Source: Patescibacteria group bacterium (GTDB lineage: Bacteria > Patescibacteriota > Minisyncoccia > Phycocordibacterales > CAIRYW01). Taken from it: a DNA stretch of 14,967 bases. The notes beneath the pieces were generated by a model. That model made no database searches. It saw only the letters and a program-made list of their open reading frames with translations, and had not been told where the DNA came from. Both the position numbers and the translations under genes were made by a program. The stretch is taken from positions 1 through 14,967 of the forward strand of contig JAUPVJ010000002.1 of NCBI GenBank assembly GCA_030917145.1, read 5' to 3'. This document shows positions 7,269-12,775 of this stretch, in pieces (the first letter of the stretch is position 1; each line of letters opens with the position of its first letter).

Positions 7269-8321
7269 ATGCAGGATATAAAACTTGAAATATATCTATT
7301 TTTTATCCTCTTAGCGGGAGCCTTGTTCTTGTCTTTTAAAGTGCTTGAACCTTATATTTATGTGCTTATTGTCGCTAGTATTTTTGCTGTTATTTTTTCA
7401 CCAATTCATCAATTTTTTAGAAAAAAACTTCTTCGTCATGAATCTTTGTCTGCTTTGTTTACAGTTTTTTCAGTTATTGTTTTGGTTTTAGTACCTTTTA
7501 TATTTTTTGGTGTACAGCTCTCTGACGAAGTAAAAGCTTTGTACGACAATTCTCTTAATGCTTTAAACGGTGACGGTGTTGTAAGTAGGGTAACAGAAAC
7601 CGCTAATCGCTTATTGGTTACATTCTCTCCAATTGAAATAAACAAGCCTGTTTTTGATATAGCTGATACCGAAAGTTATATTCTCGGCGCTTTATCTTGG
7701 CTTAAGGGAAATTTCGGTGGAATTTTTTCAGGACTCGCAAAATTTTTTGTAAATGTATTTTTGTTTTTAATTGCGTTTTATTTTTTAGTTCGCGATGGCG
7801 AAAAATTAAAACAATACATTGTTGAAATAAGCCCATTCAAAGACGAAAGGGATGAGTTGATTTTAACTAAACTTCATTTAGCAGTCATGTCGATTGCTAA
7901 GGGCTCGATTCTTGTAGCAATAATCCAGGGAGTACTTTGTATTGTTGGCTTTTCTATATTTGGAGTTCCTTCACCTGTACTTTGGGGAGGGGTTGCAATG
8001 GTCGCTGCTTTGATTCCAGGTCTTGGAACTTCTCTTGTGTTGATGCCTGCGATTTTATTTCTATTTTTTATGGGCGACTCTACACACGCAATAGGTCTTC
8101 TTATTTGGGGAGCTTTGGCGGTTGGTCTCATTGACAATCTTCTTGGTCCTAAGCTTGTTGGAAGTGGAATCAAGATTCATCCGCTTTTAATTCTTCTTTC
8201 GGCTTTGGGAGGTATTAGTTTTTTTGGAGCACTAGGTTTTATTCTGGGGCCAATAACGATCAGTTTTCTTTTTGCAGTGCTCGATATTTATAAAACAATT
8301 CTTGTAAAAGACGTCAGATAA
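7269..8321 (+). CDS. AI-2E family transporter (PF01594-type permease)
   Basis: 350 residues, close to the family norm. I chose the ATG at 7269 (MQDIKLEIYLFF) over a TTG at 7236 because the latter would place the TATAAT box inside the gene. Several hydrophobic segments span the protein, with a soluble insert at about 85-150. The C-terminal family hallmarks are clear: ALIPGLGTSLVLMPA (247-261), GLIDNLLGPKLVGSG (286-300), HPLLILLSALGGISFFG (304-320) and GFILGPI (323-329). The family includes exporters of diverse or unknown substrates and Na+/H+ antiporters; the name does not prove autoinducer transport. Its stop directly abuts the start of the ABC ATPase (no gap), so the two are co-transcribed. 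Confidence 0.88.
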   Translation: MQDIKLEIYLFFILLAGALFLSFKVLEPYIYVLIVASIFAVIFSPIHQFFRKKLLRHESLSALFTVFSVIVLVLVPFIFFGVQLSDEVKALYDNSLNALNGDGVVSRVTETANRLLVTFSPIEINKPVFDIADTESYILGALSWLKGNFGGIFSGLAKFFVNVFLFLIAFYFLVRDGEKLKQYIVEISPFKDERDELILTKLHLAVMSIAKGSILVAIIQGVLCIVGFSIFGVPSPVLWGGVAMVAALIPGLGTSLVLMPAILFLFFMGDSTHAIGLLIWGALAVGLIDNLLGPKLVGSGIKIHPLLILLSALGGISFFGALGFILGPITISFLFAVLDIYKTILVKDVR

Positions 8322-9050
8322 ATGAAATATGTAATTGAGACAAAAAATCTTGTAAAAGATTTCGGCACTTTTCGAGCTGTTGATAATCTTTCTCTTTCAA
8401 TTGAAGAAGGGAAAATTACAGCGCTCCTGGGTCCAAATGGAGCGGGGAAAACAACCACGATTCAAATGCTTTTGGATTTAATTACTCCCACAAGTGGCGA
8501 TGTTGTGATTTTTGGAAAACATATGGCAACAGATCGAGAAGCTATACTTTCAAAAGTGAATTTTTCTTCACCGTATGTTTCGCTTCCGATGGGTCTTACT
8601 GTTATTGAGAATTTGCGTACGTTCGCAAGGCTTTACGGAGTACCAAATCCAGATCAAAAAATTAAAGAATTAGGTAAGTATTTTGAAATTGAGCATTTAC
8701 TTACAAAGAAAACACCTTCTCTTTCGACAGGACAACTTACAAGGGTAAACCTGACAAAAGCTTTTTTAAATGATCCCGCACTTCTACTTTTAGACGAAGC
8801 AACTGCTTCTCTGGATCCAGATATTGCAGATAAGACTAGAAAAATTTTGAAAAAGATCCAAAAAGAGAGAGGTGTTTCGATTGTTTATACTTCACACAAT
8901 ATGGCAGAAATTGAAGAGATTTGTGATTCGGTAATTTTTATAAACAAGGGGAAAATAAAAGAAATTGGCACACCAAAAGAGCTTGTTGAAAAATTTGGAC
9001 GATCGGATCTAAATGAGGTGTTTTTGGAAATTGCTCGTGAAGATGAATAA
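8322..9050 (+). CDS. ABC transporter ATP-binding protein with atypical signature and Q-loop
   Basis: 242 residues, the usual size of a stand-alone ATPase of drug/lipid-export ABC-2 systems. Walker A GPNGAGKTT (37-45), signature LSTGQ (134-138), Walker B LLLLDEA (154-160), D-loop SLDP (163-166) and switch histidine SHN (191-193) are present. Two departures stand out: the signature has Thr where LSGGQ has Gly, and the Q-loop region (VNFSSPYVSLPMGLTV, 79-94) has no glutamine at the expected place. All residues needed for nucleotide binding and hydrolysis are otherwise kept, so it is probably active. Its partner is the ABC-2 permease at 9178, which is separated from it by inverted-repeat element A instead of the usual overlap. 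Confidence 0.9.
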   Translation: MKYVIETKNLVKDFGTFRAVDNLSLSIEEGKITALLGPNGAGKTTTIQMLLDLITPTSGDVVIFGKHMATDREAILSKVNFSSPYVSLPMGLTVIENLRTFARLYGVPNPDQKIKELGKYFEIEHLLTKKTPSLSTGQLTRVNLTKAFLNDPALLLLDEATASLDPDIADKTRKILKKIQKERGVSIVYTSHNMAEIEEICDSVIFINKGKIKEIGTPKELVEKFGRSDLNEVFLEIAREDE

Positions 9051-9054
9051 TTCA

Positions 9055-9179
9055 ATCCCGTTAGAGGCCGCGGTCACTATTTAATAATAGATGAAATTAA
9101 AGTATGAAAATTAAAGTAAAAATTATTAATATAATTTTTAAGCATGGTTCGCTGACAGCGACCTGCCTCTAAACGGGAT
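9055..9179 (+). repeat. Inverted-repeat element A between the ABC ATPase and permease genes
   Basis: The left arm ATCCCGTTAGAGGC (9055-9068) pairs with the right arm GCCTCTAAACGGGAT (9165-9179) over 14 bp with one unpaired A. A second short pairing, GGTC (9072-9075) with GACC (9160-9163), can extend the stem. The right arm includes the first two bases of the permease ATG. The left arm begins four bases after the ATPase stop. The interior is AT-rich and carries a direct repeat AAATTAAAGTA (9095-9105 and 9110-9120) plus a dyad CGCTGACAGCG (9150-9160). An ATG at 9043 overlapping the ATPase stop opens a 13-codon frame (MNNSIPLEAAVTI) through the left arm. The same outer core bounds elements B and C. 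Confidence 0.75.
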
Positions 9180-9966
9180 GAAAATACACAGAATAAATGC
9201 ATTAGTTATAAGGCACCTATATCTTTTTAAGAGAAGTCTCCCAAGGCTTTTAGATATTTTATTTTGGCCAGTAGTTACACTTTTGACTTGGGGTTTTTTG
9301 ACTGTGTATTTACAAGGAATTAGTTTTAATAATGTAAACATTGTCTCAGTTCTCCTGGGGGCGATCATCCTTTGGGAGCTTTTACAGAGAATGCAGGGAG
9401 CGGTTGCTATTACTTTCTTAGAAGATGTTTGGGAGAGAAACTTTTTAAATCTTTTTGTTACTCCACTTACGATAGCTGAATTTTTAGCATCAACAGTTAT
9501 CTTAGGGATCATCAGGCTTGCTGGAGTTTTGCTTGTTGTTTCTGTGTTGAGTATTCTTTTGTATCATTACTCTATTTTCTCTTTAGGTTTTTATTTTTTA
9601 CCTTTTCTTGCAGTACTTATGATGTTTGGTTTTGCTATGGGGCTTTTTAATATGGCAATAATCTTGCGTTTCGGTACGTCGGCTCAAATTTTAGCTTTCG
9701 GTTTAATTTTCCTTGTTCAACCTTTTAGTGCGGTATTTTACCCAGTTTCTGCTCTTCCAGAATCTTTGCAATTCATAGCTTACATACTCCCATCGACATA
9801 CGTATTTGAAGGAATGAGGGAAGTTATAAACACAGGGACACTTCCTTTGGTTCTTTTGACTAAAGGTTTGATATTGGGGTTTTTGTATATGACTGCTATG
9901 ATTTTCTTTTTCTACAAAATGTTTGCTTATGTGAAAAGAGAGGGTCGGCTTTTGAAACTCGACTAA
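9178..9966 (+). CDS. ABC-2 type transporter permease
   Basis: 262 residues with about six hydrophobic segments, the standard ABC-2 permease size. Family features: an N-terminal amphipathic RINALVIRHLYLFKRSLPRL, a FVTPLTIAEFLAS stretch (93-105), and the re-entrant C-terminal signature FYPVSALPESL (187-197) followed by YILPSTYVFEGMREVI (202-217). It should form the membrane part of an exporter with the ATPase at 8322; the substrate cannot be read from the sequence. The ATG forms the end of inverted-repeat element A, and no Shine-Dalgarno precedes it other than the GGG of the repeat, which sits too close to the ATG to serve as one. Confidence 0.88.
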   Translation: MKIHRINALVIRHLYLFKRSLPRLLDILFWPVVTLLTWGFLTVYLQGISFNNVNIVSVLLGAIILWELLQRMQGAVAITFLEDVWERNFLNLFVTPLTIAEFLASTVILGIIRLAGVLLVVSVLSILLYHYSIFSLGFYFLPFLAVLMMFGFAMGLFNMAIILRFGTSAQILAFGLIFLVQPFSAVFYPVSALPESLQFIAYILPSTYVFEGMREVINTGTLPLVLLTKGLILGFLYMTAMIFFFYKMFAYVKREGRLLKLD

Positions 9967-9969
9967 ATT

Positions 9970-9978
9970 TGCTATGAT
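9970..9978 (+). promoter_or_regulatory. Extended -10 promoter upstream of element B
   Basis: TGCTATGAT is a near-consensus extended -10 (TGnTATGAT). It lies six bases before an ATG at 9985 (ATGGATC), the same layout as the leaderless promoters at 774 and 14277. The real downstream gene starts at 10104 with an identical ATGGATC, so the promoter appears displaced from its gene by element B. Confidence 0.6.
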
Positions 9979-9988
9979 TGCGCTATGG

Positions 9989-10105
9989 ATCCCGTTAGAA
10001 ATTAAACGAAAACGGGAAAATTAAGTCCTAGGTTGAAAAAAAATTAGCAAAATAATCTATAGAAAGATTTGTTTGAAAAAACATGTTTTCTATTTCTAAC
10101 GGGAT
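9989..10105 (+). repeat. Inverted-repeat element B before the small coiled-coil/TM gene
   Basis: A perfect 14-bp inverted repeat: ATCCCGTTAGAAAT (9989-10002) and ATTTCTAACGGGAT (10092-10105), the latter ending in the AT of the downstream ATG. The 89-base interior is AT-rich and not similar to those of A or C. The element is flanked by a direct repeat ATGGATC (9985-9991 and 10104-10110). The first copy opens a six-codon frame (MDPVRN, stop) that runs through the left arm. If inserted, the element would be about 113 bp (CCC...GGG) with ATGGAT as target duplication. Confidence 0.8.
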
Positions 10106-10307
10106 GGATCAAGAACTAAAGGCGCAAATATCTGCTTTAGAGTCAAAAATAGACTCTCTACAACAAGATGCAAAAAAGATAAAGTTTTATTTTAAGACCA
10201 CATTAATCATTACTGTTGTTTTGTTTGTTTTACCACTTATGTTAGCAGCTTTTGCTGTCCCTGCTTTTATTTCAAATTACTCGACTGTTTTAGAAGGAAT
10301 ACAATAA
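10104..10307 (+). CDS. Small coiled-coil plus TM protein, uncharacterised
   Basis: 67 residues from the ATG at 10104. A longer frame from 10083 is possible but would start inside the right arm of element B with FSISNG; the 10104 start gives the natural MDQELKAQ opening and matches the duplicated ATGGATC. A charged N-terminal helix with heptad-like hydrophobics (about 2-27, LKAQISALESKIDSLQQD) is followed by one membrane segment (about 31-55, YFKTTLIITVVLFVLPLMLA) and a short tail. Proteins of this shape are common in CPR genomes to my knowledge, without assigned function. It may scaffold or oligomerise at the membrane (inference). Confidence 0.75.
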   Translation: MDQELKAQISALESKIDSLQQDAKKIKFYFKTTLIITVVLFVLPLMLAAFAVPAFISNYSTVLEGIQ

Positions 10308-10313
10308 TATGAA

Positions 10314-10419
10314 ATCCCGTTAGAAAAAGTAGGTCAAGCGGTATTAAAAATAACCATTAAATAAATTTAAATTAAACATCATGAATTACAAGCAATTATT
10401 AAATTTTTTCTAACGGAAT
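10314..10419 (+). repeat. Inverted-repeat element C before the MYG1-like gene
   Basis: The left arm ATCCCGTTAGAAAAA (10314-10328) and right arm TTTTTCTAACGGAAT (10405-10419) are complementary over 15 positions with one C/A mismatch, and the right arm ends in the AT of the MYG1 start codon. The left arm begins six bases after the preceding stop. The interior is AT-rich and unrelated to A and B. ATGAAA occurs at both edges (10309-10314 and 10418-10423). The upstream copy, one base after the previous stop, opens a four-codon frame (MKSR) closed by the TAG within the repeat core. Confidence 0.75.
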
Positions 10420-11311
10420 GAAAACCATAGTAACTCACAGTGGTCCTTTTCATGCTGACGATTGTTTTGCTGTTGCAGCAATCTTGCTCTTTTTATCTGG
10501 CGAAGAGGTGAAAGTTGTGAGGACTCGGGAAAGTAGCTTCTTTTATTCTGGTGATTTTGTTGTTGATGTAGGAAGAGAGTATGACTCAAAAAGAAATCGT
10601 TTTGATCACCACCAGCTTGGAGTAGAGCCCAGGGAAAATGGTATTCCATACTCAAGTATTGGTTTAGTTTGGAAAGAGTATGGTGAAAAAATAGCAAAAA
10701 GTGCCCGAGCTTCAAAAATTGTAGAAGAACGCCTTATCATGCCAATCGACGCTGGTGACAATGGGTTCGACCTTTTCACGTCTACAAATAAAGCCACTTC
10801 TCCTTTTACTGTTTCTGCGGTTATTGGAAGTTTTATGCCTACTTCTACTGAAGAAAAAACTTTCGATGAAGGTTTTTTCGAAGCTCTGGAAATTGCTAAG
10901 CAAGTTCTTTCTCGAGAAATTTTACATGCAATTGATCAAGTCGAAGTAGAAGATAAATTTGAAGAAGCTTTTCAGGCAGCTAAGGATAAAAGAATAGTTG
11001 TGCTAGATACATCATCAACTTCTTGGAAGAAAAAAGCCTTGGAACATAAAGAGGTGCTTTTTGTAATTCACCCTTATGATGAAAATTCTTTCTCTGCGCG
11101 TACTGTAAAAAAAGAAAAAGATGGATTCGAAGCAAGGCTTTCTTTTCCGGACATGTGGGCGGGAAAGGAGGGTGAAGAGTTGCAGATGATTACTGGAGTA
11201 AAAGATGCAAAATTTTGTCATTTGAAAAAATTTGTAGCTTTTGCAAATTCGAAAGAAGGAGCGGTGGAGTTGGCAGAAAAAGCACTAGCGATTAGCAAAG
11301 ATTATTTATAA
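10418..11311 (+). CDS. MYG1-like (UPF0160/PF03690) metal-dependent hydrolase
   Basis: 297 residues. Metal-ligand motifs of the family, related to DHH phosphoesterases, are visible in order: THSGPFHADD (6-15), RFDHH (61-65) and DAGDNG (111-116). Eukaryotic MYG1 has been described as an RNA exonuclease in mitochondria and nucleus, and the bacterial members are largely uncharacterised, so a nuclease or phosphoesterase role is plausible but not shown here. It is followed nine bases later by obg, suggesting one transcript. The start codon forms the end of inverted-repeat element C, so its expression may be subject to that structure. Confidence 0.85.
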   Translation: MKTIVTHSGPFHADDCFAVAAILLFLSGEEVKVVRTRESSFFYSGDFVVDVGREYDSKRNRFDHHQLGVEPRENGIPYSSIGLVWKEYGEKIAKSARASKIVEERLIMPIDAGDNGFDLFTSTNKATSPFTVSAVIGSFMPTSTEEKTFDEGFFEALEIAKQVLSREILHAIDQVEVEDKFEEAFQAAKDKRIVVLDTSSTSWKKKALEHKEVLFVIHPYDENSFSARTVKKEKDGFEARLSFPDMWAGKEGEELQMITGVKDAKFCHLKKFVAFANSKEGAVELAEKALAISKDYL

Positions 11312-11320
11312 AAGAAATAT

Positions 11321-12286
11321 ATGGCATTAGTTGATGAATTACAGGTTTATATAAAAGCAGGAAAAGGAGGCGACGGAGTTGTGCGTTTTAGGCATGATAA
11401 AAACAAAGAATTTTCAGGTCCATCTGGTGGAAACGGTGGGCGAGGAGGAGATGTTCTGATCCATGCGGTTTCTGACATTGGACTACTTTCAAACTATAAA
11501 AATAAAAAGAAGTTTAATGCGCAGGATGGTCAAGCGGGCATGAAAGACAGTTGTCATGGAAAAGATGGGGAAGATTTGGTGATTGATTTGCCAGTTGGGA
11601 GTATTGTCACAAATATATTGACTTACGAAAAATTTTCTCTTGATGTTGTTGGTGAGAAAAAATTAATTTTAAAAGGAGGGCGTGGGGGTCTCGGAAACGA
11701 ACATTTTAAAGGTTCTACTAACCAAACACCAGAAGAATTCACCTTGGGTACCGTTGGGGAAGAAGCGGATTTTAGAATTGAACTTGAGATGTTTGCAGAC
11801 GTGGGACTTGTGGGATTTCCAAACGCTGGAAAAAGCTCTCTTTTAAATGCGGTTTCAAATGCTCATGCAAAAGTAGGGAATTATCAATTTACAACACTTG
11901 AGCCAAATCTTGGGAGTTGTTTCGGTGTGATCATTGCGGATATCCCAGGGCTCATCGAAGGGGCAAATGAAGGAAAAGGTTTGGGACACAAATTCTTGAA
12001 ACACATAAAGCGTACCAAACTTTTAGCACACCTTATCCCTGCTGACAGTGAAGACATAAAAGGTTCTTACAAAACAATCAGAGACGAAGTTTTACAGTAC
12101 GACCCGACAATGGCAGACAAAAAAGAAATAGTAGTGCTTACAAAAACTGACATGGTAACCCCAGAAGAGCTCGAGAAAAAAATAAAAGAAATTAAAAAAA
12201 TAAACAAAGATGTTTTTTCTATTTCAGTTTTAGATGACGATTCTATAAAAAAGTTTAGAGACGATCTTGTAAAGCTTATAAAATAA
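11321..12286 (+). CDS. obg: GTPase Obg/CgtA, short form
   Basis: 321 residues. The glycine-rich Obg fold is at 1-158 (YIKAGKGGDGVVRFR, SGGNGGRGGD, DLPVGSIV, GGRGGLGN), then the G domain: G1 GFPNAGKSS (165-173), switch I YQFTTLEPNLG (188-198), G3 DIPG (207-210) and GKGLGHKFLKHIKRTKLL. The fourth G motif reads TKTD (274-277) instead of NKxD. The protein ends right after the G domain, so the variable C-terminal OCT domain of many Obg proteins is absent. Obg acts in large ribosomal subunit assembly and stress signalling. It is the last gene before a convergent minus-strand gene, with a shared hairpin between them. Confidence 0.95.
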   Translation: MALVDELQVYIKAGKGGDGVVRFRHDKNKEFSGPSGGNGGRGGDVLIHAVSDIGLLSNYKNKKKFNAQDGQAGMKDSCHGKDGEDLVIDLPVGSIVTNILTYEKFSLDVVGEKKLILKGGRGGLGNEHFKGSTNQTPEEFTLGTVGEEADFRIELEMFADVGLVGFPNAGKSSLLNAVSNAHAKVGNYQFTTLEPNLGSCFGVIIADIPGLIEGANEGKGLGHKFLKHIKRTKLLAHLIPADSEDIKGSYKTIRDEVLQYDPTMADKKEIVVLTKTDMVTPEELEKKIKEIKKINKDVFSISVLDDDSIKKFRDDLVKLIK

Positions 12287-12312
12287 AAAAAATAATCCAA
12301 ACTAGTTGGATT
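12284..12312 (-). terminator. Bidirectional terminator between obg and the minus-strand zinc-ribbon gene
   Basis: AATCCAA (12294-12300), loop ACTAG, TTGGATT (12306-12312) form a 7-bp stem. Read on the minus strand, the stem follows directly after the stop of the 59-aa gene and is trailed by A then eight T's, a good intrinsic terminator. On the plus strand it follows obg but has only a short T-run, so it is weaker in that direction. Confidence 0.7.
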
Positions 12313-12492
12313 TTAGATGGTTTGTGGTTGAACTTCTTGATTCTGTACACTTGTATCTTCACCCTCTCTTTTTGTTGGGTTGTCTATTATACGTCCGCAC
12401 CGTGTGCATTCAGTAGTTGTGGTACCTACATAGACTAGAAACCTTTTTTTGCACGCCGGGCATGTACAGTCAATGGTATGCTGTTCTGACAT
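12313..12492 (-). CDS. Small zinc-ribbon protein, 59 aa
   Basis: The minus-strand frame from the ATG at 12490-12492 to a TAA at 12313-12315 encodes 59 residues. Cysteines lie in a zinc-ribbon pattern: C9, C11 and C14 in DCTCPACKKRF, and C29 and C32 in TECTRCGR; C11/C14 with C29/C32 give two CxxC knuckles 14 residues apart. The C-terminal third is polar and low-complexity (KREGEDTSVQNQEVQPQ). There is no signal peptide or membrane segment, so it is probably cytosolic and binds nucleic acid or a protein (inference). It is convergent with obg, ends directly at a terminator hairpin, and sits downstream of a second zinc-ribbon gene on the same strand. Short size makes it easy to overlook; the paired CxxC knuckles and flanking terminators support it. 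Confidence 0.75.
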   Translation of the reverse strand: MSEQHTIDCTCPACKKRFLVYVGTTTTECTRCGRIIDNPTKREGEDTSVQNQEVQPQTI

Positions 12493-12520
12493 AAAGTACG
12501 ATTGGTTTATAAAATACTAT

Positions 12521-12548
12521 CAAAAAAATACTCCGCAATAAAGCGGAG
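12521..12548 (-). terminator. Intrinsic terminator of the 58-aa zinc-ribbon gene
   Basis: On the minus strand CTCCGC (12548-12543), loop TTTATT, GCGGAG (12536-12531) is followed by TATTTTTTTG. The GC-rich 6-bp stem plus seven consecutive T's just after the 58-aa gene indicates minus-strand termination and therefore that the two zinc-ribbon genes are at least partly separate transcription units. Confidence 0.8.
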
Positions 12549-12550
12549 GG

Positions 12551-12727
12551 TTAGTCTGTGCTCTGGGCACAGCCAGGGCACGAGTTGTCAGATTCATCAA
12601 ACTCTTGGGAACACCTTTCGCACCAGCGTTTATGCGGAGTTAGATCTGCGGGTGCGGGGGTGGAATTCGGGTGAGGGTACATGCGAGGATCTCCCCCTGG
12701 TTCAATCCTTTGTGTGTCTGAAGCCAT
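12551..12727 (-). CDS. Small zinc-ribbon protein, 58 aa
   Basis: The minus-strand frame from the ATG at 12725-12727 to a TAA at 12551-12553 encodes 58 residues. The first half is polar and proline-rich (GGDPRMYPHPNSTPAPADLTP). The second half holds one zinc ribbon: WCERC (35-39) and CPGC (50-53), with an acidic loop QEFDESDNS between. No membrane segment is seen. It is divergent from gatB (48 bases between the two starts) and is followed by its own terminator. Local composition is more GC-rich than its surroundings, as expected from the proline and glycine codons. It does not obviously share sequence with the neighbouring 59-aa protein beyond the zinc-ribbon design. Function unknown. Confidence 0.75.
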   Translation of the reverse strand: MASDTQRIEPGGDPRMYPHPNSTPAPADLTPHKRWCERCSQEFDESDNSCPGCAQSTD

Positions 12728-12758
12728 AGGACAATGGGTTTTTTTTTACCACTTTCGA

Positions 12759-12767
12759 TGTTAACAT
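12759..12767 (+). promoter_or_regulatory. Extended -10 of gatB within a palindrome
   Basis: TGTTAACAT fits an extended -10 (TGnTAACAT) eight bases before the gatB ATG at 12776, again implying a leaderless mRNA. It is embedded in the perfect palindrome ATGTTAACAT (12758-12767) in the 48-base divergent intergenic region, so the same bases could be read by a dimeric regulator or serve a promoter on either strand. Confidence 0.4.
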
Positions 12768-12775
12768 ATACCGGT

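Noticed and set aside
9055..9179. Intrinsic terminator after the ABC ATPase
   Set aside because: The stem encloses about 96 bases and is followed by coding sequence rather than a T-run.
10083..10103. Longer N-terminus for the small coiled-coil/TM protein
   Set aside because: It would be encoded by the inverted-repeat arm, and the upstream duplicated ATGGATC points to 10104 as the authentic start.
9055..10419. CRISPR array or tRNA/rRNA fragments
   Set aside because: Repeats are inverted, few, and separated by whole genes; no regular spacers and no cloverleaf or rRNA-like conserved stretch can be found.
12502..12729. Plus-strand frame of 75 codons
   Set aside because: It runs antisense through a terminator and the 58-aa zinc-ribbon gene, has no recognisable domain, and its composition follows from the opposite strand.
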